From NCBI GenBank assembly GCA_024681795.1, contig JAILAD010000013.1, forward strand, positions 1-64,000: a DNA stretch of 64,000 bases, in the 5' to 3' direction. Below the pieces are notes generated by a model that did not search any database, was not told where the DNA came from, and worked only from the letters and a program-made list of their open reading frames with translations. Position 1 is the stretch's first letter; each line of letters begins with the position of its first letter. The stretch is from Lachnospiraceae bacterium. GTDB taxonomy: Bacteria; Bacillota; Clostridia; Lachnospirales; Lachnospiraceae. The position numbers were made by a program, and so were the translations under genes. Below, in pieces: positions 18,746-31,200 of the stretch.

Positions 18746-19293
18746 AACCAAATACACCTCCTTTACTTATGTCGAAAACAATCATTACGATTATATATAA
18801 AACTTGAAAGTGCGTCAAGACTTAATTTATAAGGCTTTTCGTCAAATAAAACAGGCTAATATATTTTTAAAAAAAATTTATCAATATCTTGATACTTTAA
18901 AATTTATTAAAACTAAATGTTGTTTTCAAGTTTCCATAAATAAGTAACCCTTTCATTATCCACATTTTGTGGAAAACTTGTGGATAAAATCCATAATATT
19001 CGGAAACAGAAGACTTATGTAACTTTAAATCAGCTTTTAACAAATTAAAAATAATTCAGTAATAATAAGGTTTTCAGGCTTTTTTTACTTTTCTTTATAA
19101 ACACATATATAAAAAATAAAAGTTATCCACATTTGTTGATAAGTATGTTTAAATAGTTTTTTTTCATTTACATAATATGTTTTGAAATAAAGTTTGAATT
19201 TTTCCAAAGAATCGTTTAATATAAGAGGACGCCTCTTTATATCATCATTATTTTGAGGTTTTGAAAAATATCTGATTTAAGAAGGTTTTGGAA
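18746..19293. other. Candidate replication origin (oriC) between rpmH and dnaA
   Basis: 548 AT-rich bases between divergent rpmH and dnaA. DnaA boxes: TTATCCACA at 18956-18964, TGTGGATAA at 18979-18987 (opposed pair), TTATCCACA at 19123-19131 and TGTTGATAA (one mismatch) at 19134-19142 (second opposed pair). Transcription diverges from this gap, as expected at an origin. A possible dnaA promoter is TTGAAT at 19194 with TAATAT 17 bases later. GC skew was not computed. Confidence 0.75.
18790..18818 (-). promoter_or_regulatory. rpmH promoter
   Basis: Read leftwards: TTGACG (18818-18813), 17-base spacer, TATAAT (18795-18790). Nearly perfect sigma-A promoter for the rpmH-rnpA-yidD-yidC block. Confidence 0.8.
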
Positions 19294-20667
19294 ATGAACG
19301 AACTGGAACAGGAATATACCCTATTATTCGAGGAAATCAAGCAGAAGGTATGTGACGAACTTCAATTAAGTCTCGTAGCCTTCCATACCTGGATTGAACC
19401 TATGAAATTCTATAAAGTGGAAAATGACACTTTCTTTATTGAAATTCCCACGGAAAAAGCTCAGCTTATTAATTATCTTATAAAAAATTATAAGGATATT
19501 TTTCATGTTTGTATTTCCGATGCAACCAATCATGATTATGAGATTCGTTTTATCGTTAAAAAAGACGAAGAAGAAATGGAATCAAAAAACAATTCCGTTG
19601 CAAATTATACGGATTTATACAAACAGGCCAATCTGGTTTCCAAATATACCTTTGAAAATTTCGTTGTAGGAAGCAACAACTCCTTTGCCCATTCCGCTTC
19701 CCTGGCAGTAGCGGAAAATCCCGGCGAAGATTTTAATCCTTTGTTTATTTATGGAGGATCCGGACTTGGAAAAACCCATCTGATGCATTCCATCGGACAT
19801 TATATTATCGATCATAATCCGGAAAAAAAGGTTTTATATGTCAATTCCGAAACCTTTACAAATGAAGTAATTGAAGGAATCAGAAGCGGTAATTCCGCTG
19901 CCATGAACCGTCTTCGTGACAAATACAGAACAGTGGATGTTTTATTAATTGACGATATTCAGTTCATTATAGGAAAAGAATCCACACAGGAAGAATTTTT
20001 CCATACCTTTAATGCTCTTCATGATAACGGAAAAGCAGTTATTATTTCTTCCGATAAACCTCCCAAACAGATGGAAACCCTGGATGAGAGATTTTCTTCC
20101 AGATTCGGACAGGGACTTCAGGCGGATATCCAGCCTCCTTCCTATGAAACAAGAGCTGCCATTCTTTTAATGCTTGCAGAGCCTTATAACAATACCATTT
20201 CAGCGGTTCCGCAAGATGTTATTGAATATATCGCAACCAATGTAAATTCCAATATCCGTGAACTGGAAGGTGCATTTAATAAAGTCGTTTATTATTCTAA
20301 AATCAATAAAAAACCCATAACTTTGGAAATGGCGGAAGAAGCATTAAAAGATATTATTTATCCGGATGCTCCAAAAATGGTAACTCCTCAGATTATCATC
20401 CAGGTTGTTGCGGATCATTTCGGTATTAAGGCAGAAGACATCACTTCAAAGAAAAGAACGGCTGAAATTGTTATTCCGAGACAGGTAGTTATGTATCTTT
20501 GCAGGGAACTTACCGATATTTCCCTAAAAAATATTGCCAAAGTACTGGATAAAAAAGATCATTCCACCATTATTAACGGAATTACCAAGATTCAGGATGA
20601 AATCAATAATAATTCAGAATTTGCCAACCAGATTAATATTATTAAAAAGAAAATAACTCCTACCTGA
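19294..20667 (+). CDS. dnaA: Chromosomal replication initiator DnaA
   Basis: 457 residues from the ATG at 19294, chosen over a TTG two codons earlier because AGAAGG is 8 bases from the ATG. Domain I is residues about 1-85, then a linker. The AAA+ domain III has Walker A GGSGLGKTHL and Walker B LLIDDIQF. Domain IV ends with the DNA-binding signature KKDHSTIINGITKI. It opens oriC by binding DnaA boxes, which are seen on both sides of the gene and upstream of parA. Confidence 0.98.
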   Translation: MNELEQEYTLLFEEIKQKVCDELQLSLVAFHTWIEPMKFYKVENDTFFIEIPTEKAQLINYLIKNYKDIFHVCISDATNHDYEIRFIVKKDEEEMESKNNSVANYTDLYKQANLVSKYTFENFVVGSNNSFAHSASLAVAENPGEDFNPLFIYGGSGLGKTHLMHSIGHYIIDHNPEKKVLYVNSETFTNEVIEGIRSGNSAAMNRLRDKYRTVDVLLIDDIQFIIGKESTQEEFFHTFNALHDNGKAVIISSDKPPKQMETLDERFSSRFGQGLQADIQPPSYETRAAILLMLAEPYNNTISAVPQDVIEYIATNVNSNIRELEGAFNKVVYYSKINKKPITLEMAEEALKDIIYPDAPKMVTPQIIIQVVADHFGIKAEDITSKKRTAEIVIPRQVVMYLCRELTDISLKNIAKVLDKKDHSTIINGITKIQDEINNNSEFANQINIIKKKITPT

Positions 20668-20743
20668 TAATATTAATAATCATCATATTATTAATAATCA
20701 CCTTATAAAATTATTATAATTTTATGATTACCTTTAAAATATT

Positions 20744-20785
20744 AAATCACCGTATGGATATTTATAAATCCGGACGGTGATTTTT
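20744..20785 (+). terminator. dnaA terminator
   Basis: AAATCACCGT pairs with ACGGTGATTT (10 bp), with an inner GGAT/ATCC pairing, followed by TT and an AT-rich tail. Confidence 0.75.
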
Positions 20786-21120
20786 CATTAATAATATATT
20801 TACATATTTCATATTATAATTTAAAGGATTGCTTATTATAATTCTAACGAATTGCATATTATAATAAAGAAGAAAAAATATAAACATTAAAATGTGGTTA
20901 TGTTTATAACTTTATGTGTATAAAAAATATAGTCAAATAAGGCTCATATTTTCGATTTTAAGCCTTGTTTATAAGTTTCTTGATAAAATTTAGTTAATAA
21001 TCATTTTTTCACAACTTATTCCTTCCATTTTTGCTTTAAATTTAGTATAATTAGTAAGGGTTTCCACAAATGAACACCCTATATTACTATTACTATGAAT
21101 TAATAACTAATTATATATAT

Positions 21121-21147
21121 AAAAGGCCGGAGAAAAGCCTTTTTTAA
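21121..21147 (+). terminator. Terminator-like hairpin before dnaN
   Basis: AAAAGGC, an 8-9 base loop, then GCCTTTTTT. It lies about 30 bases upstream of the dnaN RBS, so it may act as an attenuator or end read-through from dnaA. Confidence 0.5.
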
Positions 21148-21186
21148 CCTTTAATAAAACTCGTAAATAAGGAGGTTTCATTTTCC

Positions 21187-22296
21187 ATGAATTTCGTAGT
21201 TTCCAAATCTGATTTTCAGAATGCAATTTCTACTGTTATCAAAGCAGTTCCTTTAAAGTCTAATTTATCGAATGCAGATTGTATCCTTATAGAAGCAAGA
21301 ATGGAAGAAGTAAGACTGGTTGCCAATAATATGGAAATGGCAATCGAGTGTATTATTCCTGCCAAAGTTCTGGAAGAAGGAAAGATTTGTATGGAATCCA
21401 AATTTTTACAGGATACCATTCGAAAATTTCCGGAAGATGATATTAATATCTCCTGTGACAATCATTTAAAGACAACTATTATTTGTGAAAGCATTGTATA
21501 CAGTGTTTCCGGTAAGGAAACGGAAACCTTTAACGATATTCCGAACTTTGATATTAAGGAACATATGACAATTAAGGAATTTTCCTTAAAGGAAATCATT
21601 CGTCAGACCATCTTTTCCATTTCTGATAATGAAGCAAATAAAACCTTAAGAGGTGAATTATTTGAAATTAAGGACGGAACCTTAAGAGTAATATCCCTGG
21701 ACGGCCAGAGAGTATCCATTCGTAAAATTGAAATCGAAGATAAAGAAATCAATAAAAAGATTATTGTTCCCGGTAAGAGTTTAAATGATTTGTTTAATAT
21801 TATAGGGAAAGATGCGGAGAGTGAAGCGGTTCTTCACTTTACGGACAATCATTTAATTATTACATTCGGCAATACAACATTTGTAACAAGACTTATTGAC
21901 GGTGAATTCTTTAATATTGATAATGTCCTTTCAAAGGATTATTCCACAAAGATTACGATTAATAAAAAGAAATTATATGACTGCGTGGACAGATCCACAA
22001 CAATCGCAAGAGAAGGAGACAAGAAGGCAATCGTATTTTCCATCGGAGATAATCTGATGGAGATTTATATGAATTCCGCAATCGGAAGCATGAATGAAAA
22101 GATTGAAGTGGAAAAAGAAGGAAATGATTTAAAGATCGGCTTCAATCCCAAATATTTAATTGATGCTTTGAAGGTAATAGATGATGAAAATATTCATCTT
22201 TACTTTACTTCTCCGAAATCTCCCTGCTTTATCAGAAACGACGAAGAAACTTATATTTATATGATTCTGCCGGTTAATTTAAGTGTGGATGCTTAA
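21187..22296 (+). CDS. dnaN: DNA polymerase III beta sliding clamp
   Basis: 369 residues, standard clamp length, with three repeated domains. It starts MNFVVSKSDFQNAISTV and ends with the typical FxxPxSPxFI..DE..YxYMILPV pattern (FTSPKSPCFIRNDEETYIYM). It tethers polymerase III and repair proteins to DNA. RBS AAGGAGG precedes ATG. It begins a tight operon with rlbA and recF. Confidence 0.97.
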   Translation: MNFVVSKSDFQNAISTVIKAVPLKSNLSNADCILIEARMEEVRLVANNMEMAIECIIPAKVLEEGKICMESKFLQDTIRKFPEDDINISCDNHLKTTIICESIVYSVSGKETETFNDIPNFDIKEHMTIKEFSLKEIIRQTIFSISDNEANKTLRGELFEIKDGTLRVISLDGQRVSIRKIEIEDKEINKKIIVPGKSLNDLFNIIGKDAESEAVLHFTDNHLIITFGNTTFVTRLIDGEFFNIDNVLSKDYSTKITINKKKLYDCVDRSTTIAREGDKKAIVFSIGDNLMEIYMNSAIGSMNEKIEVEKEGNDLKIGFNPKYLIDALKVIDDENIHLYFTSPKSPCFIRNDEETYIYMILPVNLSVDA

Positions 22297-22318
22297 AATA
22301 GCAGCAGACAGATGATTC

Positions 22319-22555
22319 ATGAAAATAATTATTGATTCCGGGGAAAAAATGGAAGAATTCATTTTAAAAGGTGAATATATAAAATTGTGTCAGTTAATGA
22401 AAGCTGCGGATTTAATCAGTAACGGATCCGATGCCAAGTTTGAAATACTAGACGGAAATGTAAAAGTAAACGGAACCGTTGCAACGGAAAGAGGAAAGAA
22501 AATCCACAGCGGAGACATTGTAGAATATAAAGGGAAAATAATTCATGTACATTAA
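22319..22555 (+). CDS. rlbA: S4-domain RNA-binding protein (YaaA/RlbA type)
   Basis: 78 residues. The single S4 domain is seen in LKGEYIKLCQLMKAADLISNG and VKVNGTVATERGKKIHSGD. An alternative start is the internal Met before EEFILKG. Members of this family sit between dnaN and recF in Firmicutes and are implicated in 50S ribosome assembly. Its end overlaps recF by 11 bases. Confidence 0.9.
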   Translation: MKIIIDSGEKMEEFILKGEYIKLCQLMKAADLISNGSDAKFEILDGNVKVNGTVATERGKKIHSGDIVEYKGKIIHVH

Positions 22556-23639
22556 AACCCTGGAACTGGAAAATTTCAGAAATTATAAAAATCTTCATAT
22601 AGATTTTGACCGGGGAACCACAATTCTTTACGGTGATAATGCGCAGGGTAAGACAAATGTACTGGAAGCGATTTTTTATCTGGCAATAACCAAATCCTAT
22701 AAAGGCGTAAAGGATAAGGATGTTATTTTTTTCGGTGAAGAAGAGGCTCATTTAAAGGCTTTTCTGGAAAAAAAAGAAGAACCGGTAAGAATCGATATGC
22801 ATCTTCGTACCGGTAAAGCCAAAGGAATTGCTTTAAATCTGGAAAAAGTAAAAAAGGCGGTTGATCTTTTGGGAACCATGAATGTGGTTTTATTTTCTCC
22901 GGAGGATTTGAATATTATCAAAGAAGGTCCGGCAAACAGACGCCAGTTTGTTGATATGGAGCTTTGTCAGCTGGATTCCTTTTATACTTATAATCTTACA
23001 AATTACAATAAAATCATAAATCAGAGAAATACTCTTTTAAAGGATATCTATTTTAATCCGACATTAAAGGAAACTCTTAATATCTGGGATAATCAGATGA
23101 TTTCATACGGAAGCAAAATCATTGAAAGAAGAAACGGTTTTATTTCCCAATTAAATGAGATTATTTACGACATTCATAAGAAACTGTCGGGGGGAACGGA
23201 AGAAATAAAAATTATCTACGATCCGAATACTTCTATAGAAGATTATGAGTCCAATCTTATGAAATCAAAAGACAGGGATTTAAAATCAAAGATCACTTCC
23301 ACGGGTCCTCACAGAGATGATTTTATTTTTGAAGTAAACGGTGTGGATATTCGTAAATTCGGATCCCAGGGGCAGCAGAGAACGGCAGCTCTTTCTTTAA
23401 AACTCGCGGAAATAGAACTGATAAAAAATGTGACAAAAGATGTTCCTATTTTATTATTGGATGATGTATTATCGGAGCTTGATTCAAATCGTCAGAAATT
23501 TTTACTGGATACCATCGGAAATGTACAGACAATTATAACCTGTACCGGACTGGATGAATTCGTAAATGACCGGTTTGAAATCAATAAAGTATACAAAGTA
23601 AAAAACGGTACTGTTGAAGAAATGAGTAAACAGGATTAA
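22545..23639 (+). CDS. recF: DNA replication and repair protein RecF
   Basis: 364 residues. It starts MYIKTLELENFRNYKNL and has Walker A GDNAQGKTN (about 33-41), an ABC-like signature SQGQQRTAALSLK and Walker B LLLDDVLSELD. It is an SMC-like ATPase that loads RecA at gaps with RecO and RecR. The start lies within the end of rlbA, so translation is coupled. Confidence 0.97.
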   Translation: MYIKTLELENFRNYKNLHIDFDRGTTILYGDNAQGKTNVLEAIFYLAITKSYKGVKDKDVIFFGEEEAHLKAFLEKKEEPVRIDMHLRTGKAKGIALNLEKVKKAVDLLGTMNVVLFSPEDLNIIKEGPANRRQFVDMELCQLDSFYTYNLTNYNKIINQRNTLLKDIYFNPTLKETLNIWDNQMISYGSKIIERRNGFISQLNEIIYDIHKKLSGGTEEIKIIYDPNTSIEDYESNLMKSKDRDLKSKITSTGPHRDDFIFEVNGVDIRKFGSQGQQRTAALSLKLAEIELIKNVTKDVPILLLDDVLSELDSNRQKFLLDTIGNVQTIITCTGLDEFVNDRFEINKVYKVKNGTVEEMSKQD

Positions 23640-25574
<1,935 letters not shown>

Positions 25575-25605
25575 GATGTCAAAGATACAAGGAGAAATTT
25601 AGTAT

Positions 25606-28194
25606 ATGGAAGACCTTACATATGACAAAATAGAAAAGGTGGACTTAAAAAATACCATGGAAACGTGCTATATCGATTATGCGATGAGCGTAATTGCGGC
25701 ACGTGCATTACCGGACGTAAGGGACGGATTAAAACCCGTACAGAGAAGAATCCTGTATGCGATGCTGGAACTCGGAAATACACCGGATAAGCCGCATCGT
25801 AAATCGGCCCGTATCGTCGGTGATACAATGGGTAAATACCATCCTCACGGTGATTCCTCCATTTACGGCGCTTTGGTAAATATGGCGCAGGAATGGTCCA
25901 TGCGCAACGTTCTGGTAGACGGACACGGAAACTTCGGTTCCGTCGACGGAGACGGTGCTGCGGCAATGCGTTATACCGAAGCACGTCTTTCCAAAATCGC
26001 AACGGAACTTTTGGCGGATATCAATAAGGATACCGTGGACTTTGTTCCGAACTTTGATGAAACCGAGAAAGAGCCGACGGTTCTTCCTTCCCGTTATCCG
26101 AATCTCCTTGTAAACGGAACTACCGGTATTGCAGTCGGTATGGCAACCAATATTCCTCCCCATAACCTCGGGGAAACCATTGATGCCGTGGTAAAAATTA
26201 TCGACAATCATATCGAAGAAGACCGTGACACCGAAATTGAGGAAGTTATGCAGATTGTAAAGGGACCGGATTTTCCGACCGGAGCAATGATTCTCGGTAC
26301 CAAGGGAATTGAAGAAGCATATCGTACCGGACGCGGTAAAATCCGTGTACGTGCGGTAACTGATATTGAAACACTCGCCAACGGAAAGAACCGGATTATC
26401 GTAACCGAGCTTCCCTACATGGTAAACAAGGCGCGTCTTATTGAGAAAATCGCGGAACTTGTAAAAGAAAAGAAACTTGACGGTATCACCGATCTTCGTG
26501 ATGAGACGAACCGTGAAGGTATGCGTATTGTCATTGAGCTTCGCCGTGACGTCAATCCGAATATCATGTTAAACCATCTGTTTAAGCATACACAACTGCA
26601 GGATACTTTCGGCGTGATTATGCTGGCTCTTGTAAATAACGAACCCAAGGTATTAAACCTTCTGCAGATGCTTAACTGCTACCTGGATCATCAGAAGGAA
26701 GTCGTTACGAGAAGAACGCAGTTTGACCTGACAAAAGCTTTGGAAAGAGATCATATTGTTCAGGGCTTATTGATTGCACTTGATCATATTGATGAAGTGA
26801 TTCAGATTATCCGAAGCAGCGAAAACGTAAATACTGCAAAAGCTCGTTTGATGGAGCGCTTTGATTTATCCGAGATTCAGGCTAACGCTATTGTGGAAAT
26901 GAAGCTTCGTACCCTGACCGGTTTGGAAAGAGAGAAGCTTGAAAACGAGCACAAGGAACTCCTTGCAAGAATCGAATATTTAAGATCCATCCTTGCGGAT
27001 GAAAAAGTTCTGCTTGGCGTAATCAAGGATGAAATCCTTGCAATCCGTGATAAATACGCAGATCCGAGACGTACCTCCATCGGATATGACGTATATGATA
27101 TCTCTTCGGAAGATCTGGTTCCGAATGAAAATACCGTCATTGCCATGTCCTCTTTGGGATACGTAAAACGTATGACGGTGGATAATTTCAAATCCCAGCA
27201 CAGAGGCGGACGCGGCATTAAGGGCATGAGCACGATAGAAGATGACTATATCGAAGATCTCTTAATGACCACCACTCACCATTATGTGATGTTCTTTACC
27301 AATTTCGGACGGGTATACCGTATGAAGGCATACGAGATTCCGGAGTCCGGAAGAACTTCGAGAGGTGTGGCAATTATAAACCTCCTTCAATTAAATCCGG
27401 GTGAAAAGATTTCCGCGATTATTCCGATCAAGAATATGGACGATGACAGAAATCTCTTCATGGTTACCAGAAAGGGTACCGTAAAGAAGACGCCGTTAAA
27501 TGAATTTGCCAATATCCGCAAGAGCGGTCTGATTGCAATCAACTTAAGAGATGACGATGAATTAATTGAAGTAAAATCAACGGACAAGGATACCGAGATT
27601 TTCCTTGTTACCAAATTCGGTATGTGTATCCGCTTCAAGGAAACCGATGTACGTGCAACCGGACGTTCCTCCATGGGTGTTATCGGTATGAACTTAAACG
27701 ACGAGGACGAAATTGTCGGTATGCAGCTTGATCATCAGGGTGACTCGCTTCTGGTAGTATCCGAGAGAGGTATCGGAAAACGTACTTATCTTGAGGAATT
27801 CCATTTACAGCACAGAGGCGGTAAGGGTGTGAAATGTTATAAAATTACCGAGAAGACCGGAAATCTTGTCGGCGTAAAGGCAGTAAATGACGATCACGAA
27901 ATCATGATTATCACTTCCGCCGGAGTCATTATCCAGATTCCGATGGGTGATATCTCCACAATCGGAAGAAATACCTCCGGTGTGAAACTGATTAATCTCG
28001 ATAAGAAAGTAACCGTAGCCAAGATTGCGAAGGTTCGTGAGAAAGTCAGCGACGGAAACGTGGAATACAATAACGTGGATGATGCTTTGGAAGAGATTCC
28101 CGAGGATCAGAAATACATTGATCTTGACAATGACGATGAAGCAGAAGAGAATCTGATTTTCCCGACCGAAGATGGTGACGGAGACGACGAGTAA
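25606..28194 (+). CDS. gyrA: DNA gyrase subunit A
   Basis: 862 residues. The catalytic tyrosine lies in [12 protein letters not shown] (near residue 130), preceded by the quinolone-region [11 protein letters not shown]. The GyrA box is QHRGGRG in the C-terminal domain, with a second similar QHRGGKG later in the beta-pinwheel. The tail is strongly acidic ([21 protein letters not shown]), a feature that tunes wrapping in other GyrA proteins. Last gene of the rightward origin operon. Confidence 0.98.
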   Translation: MEDLTYDKIEKVDLKNTMETCYIDYAMSVIAARALPDVRDGLKPVQRRILYAMLELGNTPDKPHRKSARIVGDTMGKYHPHGDSSIYGALVNMAQEWSMRNVLVDGHGNFGSVDGDGAAAMRYTEARLSKIATELLADINKDTVDFVPNFDETEKEPTVLPSRYPNLLVNGTTGIAVGMATNIPPHNLGETIDAVVKIIDNHIEEDRDTEIEEVMQIVKGPDFPTGAMILGTKGIEEAYRTGRGKIRVRAVTDIETLANGKNRIIVTELPYMVNKARLIEKIAELVKEKKLDGITDLRDETNREGMRIVIELRRDVNPNIMLNHLFKHTQLQDTFGVIMLALVNNEPKVLNLLQMLNCYLDHQKEVVTRRTQFDLTKALERDHIVQGLLIALDHIDEVIQIIRSSENVNTAKARLMERFDLSEIQANAIVEMKLRTLTGLEREKLENEHKELLARIEYLRSILADEKVLLGVIKDEILAIRDKYADPRRTSIGYDVYDISSEDLVPNENTVIAMSSLGYVKRMTVDNFKSQHRGGRGIKGMSTIEDDYIEDLLMTTTHHYVMFFTNFGRVYRMKAYEIPESGRTSRGVAIINLLQLNPGEKISAIIPIKNMDDDRNLFMVTRKGTVKKTPLNEFANIRKSGLIAINLRDDDELIEVKSTDKDTEIFLVTKFGMCIRFKETDVRATGRSSMGVIGMNLNDEDEIVGMQLDHQGDSLLVVSERGIGKRTYLEEFHLQHRGGKGVKCYKITEKTGNLVGVKAVNDDHEIMIITSAGVIIQIPMGDISTIGRNTSGVKLINLDKKVTVAKIAKVREKVSDGNVEYNNVDDALEEIPEDQKYIDLDNDDEAEENLIFPTEDGDGDDE

Positions 28195-28231
28195 ATCGTC
28201 AGTGAATATTATTAAGAGATAATTGAAATGA

Positions 28232-28263
28232 AAAAAGATGCAGCCTGTCGGCTGCATCTTTTT
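28232..28263. terminator. Bidirectional terminator after gyrA
   Basis: AAAAAGATGCAGCC, TGTC, then the exact complement GGCTGCATCTTTTT (14 bp). A-tract on one side and T-tract on the other let it serve gyrA and the converging giant gene. Confidence 0.95.
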
Positions 28264-28280
28264 ATGTGCGGGTTTAACAA

Positions 28281-31200
28281 TCAGGGATTCGTACTATCGG
28301 AAGACATGGATCCAACGGATCCGGCAAATCCAAGTTCAGTACCAAAAAGTCCCGATCCCGGAGATGTATTCATGATGCCGGATGCCGCGCTTCTGTTGGC
28401 AGCACGGCAGTTGTTATTGATGGTTTTGAAATCAAGCACCATATCGGAAACACTCTTTGAATAGGTTGTTCCGCGTTTTGCAAGAATATCGTTCATTTCA
28501 CCGAGGTCAATATTATACATACCCTGATTTTCGGCAAGACGGCATGTTTCAACAAATACGCGGCTTTCTTCGGAAAATCCGGATGCTGCACCGTAAGCCT
28601 GTCCGTTAATATCCTTGCCGACATAAAGATCATAAGTTTTGGGAGCTTGATGCAGACACTCCGACTGTTTTTCCGCCATCTGAATTGCCTTCAGGGTATC
28701 ATCGGACAGTTCGGTAATTTCGCGGTTGGTAAATCTTCTGCATTCGTCCATAATTTTTGATTTTTTTGCCTCGTCTGCAAGAAGATCGTCCCATTGGCTC
28801 TCTATCTGACTGTACTCATATGACATCTTGAATTTTCCGGTCTTCATGTTTGCCTCAATGGCATCGTCAGAGAAAGCAGTTGTTCCTTTGAGTTTATCGA
28901 ATTCCTGATAAAATTCAGGGGAATCGGGTGTTACACCGACCGCTTTGAGATCGGAACTTTTTTTAATTGCATCATCTACATCGACATATTTTGTACCGGT
29001 TGCCTCACAATAACTTGTTGCAACGATTTCGTCCGTTTCCGCCTGCGTTAAATAACTGGCTTTACCGGTTTTCTCATCATAAATTAAAGGAGAATTATCG
29101 GAATCAAACGGAGATGTAATACCTTCGGATAATTCCTCTGCCGTTTTTCCAGAAGCACGTTTCACAACAACTTTATCCTCAGAAACCCCTTTCTTTATGG
29201 AGGTCTTCTTTTTTATGAGTTCTTCAGCGGGATCATCTATAAATTCCGCTTTATATTTATTATAACCGGCACGATATTCATTCTTAACTTTCACTTTATT
29301 TACGATTTCCGCTTCCGTCTTACCTTCCTGGTTGAGCATTCTGAGTGTGAAAGTATCCTTGTCTACTTCTATGGTAGATGCTCTCAGTTTCTTAACAGCA
29401 TCGGGTGACGGATTCTTTTTTACATCGTCAAGGGCATTTTTGAAGCGTTCAAGCTTCTGTGCACCCTTAAGTTCACCTGCCCTCTGAACAGTCGATTTCA
29501 ATTCCCCTTTTGCAGAAAGAGGACCTTTCCTGACATCGAGAACGTCCTTATGAGCAGTGGCTCTTGCTTTAAGATTGAGTGCGTCGGCTTCAGCGGCTGC
29601 GGTCTTGACTCTGAGCATCTTCTTTCTCGGATCGAAGGAATTGATTTTTTCGGCATACTCACCGAATTTTTTGTATATATTTTTCGAGGCATATACCCAT
29701 TTTTCCGGAATTTTCTTTACTATGGCTTTGGTTTGGTTTACTGCCCATCTCTTAAGACCGGCTTTAACAGGTGCCGGAGTCATAACTTTGATAGACCATC
29801 CGGCTCCTTTTATTACTCCGCCGGTTACAGCGCTGATAATTACCGGGACGGATCCGGCGAAAAGTTTTCCGCCCGTGGTTCTGTCACAAAGCAGGGTTCT
29901 TTCGTTATAATCCGAAACGGCTTTATTGATGTCCATAGCGGTAAAAGGAATCTCTGAAAGACCTCCCGTACAGAAGCCAAGAGCAATTCTTGTAGCAATT
30001 CCGCCCCAGGTATCAACATATTTTTCACTCACCATTGCAAAACTCTTTGACCAGATGGTCCAGTAGTTGTTGTCTGCGTTGGCAGTTTCCTGAAGCTTCA
30101 AATAGTATTCCTGCCTCTTTTTAAGTGCATATTTTTTTCTTCGGAACAGGCAGTCGTTGATATTTGACTGGATTTGCGCAATAAGAATGGGATCATATCC
30201 GAAGTTCTCATCGAAGCTGTCCCACAAAGTGCCGAGGAGCATATATTCTCCGCCAAGATCGTCTATCAGTCCGTTGTCCGTGATAAAACACATGGCATCC
30301 GGTATCCATTGGCTTAGTTTTAGGTCTTCATCCATCTGCACGGAACTCAGAGGCTGTTTTCTCTTTTTCTGGCTGAGAAGCATAACGTTCTTTTCACAGT
30401 TGTAAATCCGTTCTTCTTCCCCTATTGTTTGAGTCGCCGTTGCGACAAGTTTAATCGGAGCACGCAGCGGCGGTTCCAGCCAGCCTTTTGTGCAGAAAAA
30501 AGTATACTCGGAAAATCCCTCTTTTACATCGGTAAGCACCGCTTCGATGCCAAGACCTTCGAGTCTGTCACGCATCATGGAATCTCCGGGATCGATAAGT
30601 TCAAATTTTATTTCGGCATTTGCAGGCAGATAGAACATCTCATGTTTTTCTTCGTCATACTCAAGTATCATAGCCGGAGCTTTGGTATATGCAATGTCAA
30701 AATCCGATGCCGTAAGATCGTTGACATGTTTGCCTGCAGCCTCTTTTTTGAGTACACGGTAACAGTCAAGAGCATTGATTCCTATATTGAGTCCGATCGA
30801 AACTCTGTAGATATCGATTTCGCCGGTAGCGGAAACAGCACCGTCAGTGGCTGTCACATGAAGAGTATGGACGGCATAAGTGCCGGGTTCGCCTTCATCC
30901 TCGTTGATATCGCCGATAACGGCAAAATATGAGCCGGGGTAAGGTTTTCCTTCCTCCGTTACCGCTTCGCAGTATGCAGCGGTATAACTGTTTCCTCCTG
31001 TAATTTTAAGGCTGATTTTTATTTTTTCCGGTTCGAGTCCCTTTACCGTAAAGCCAATTTCCGCACCTTCTTCATCTTTTGCTTTGAGCGCGATATTCGG
31101 CTGGTAAAATTCGATTGTAGGAACGTCAACCTTGAAGATTACTTCGTTTGTAAAGGTACCGCCTTCTCCCTCAAACACAAATGATATGCTTGCGGTATCG

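Larger units (their letters stand above)
20668..21186. other. dnaA-dnaN intergenic region
   Basis: 519 bases of extremely AT-rich sequence with inverted ATTATTAATAAT-type runs. It contains the dnaA terminator (20744-20785), one DnaA-box-like TGTGTATAA at 20915-20923, and a short terminator-like hairpin just before dnaN. It could be the unwinding side of a bipartite origin, but no ordered DnaA-box array is visible. Confidence 0.5.
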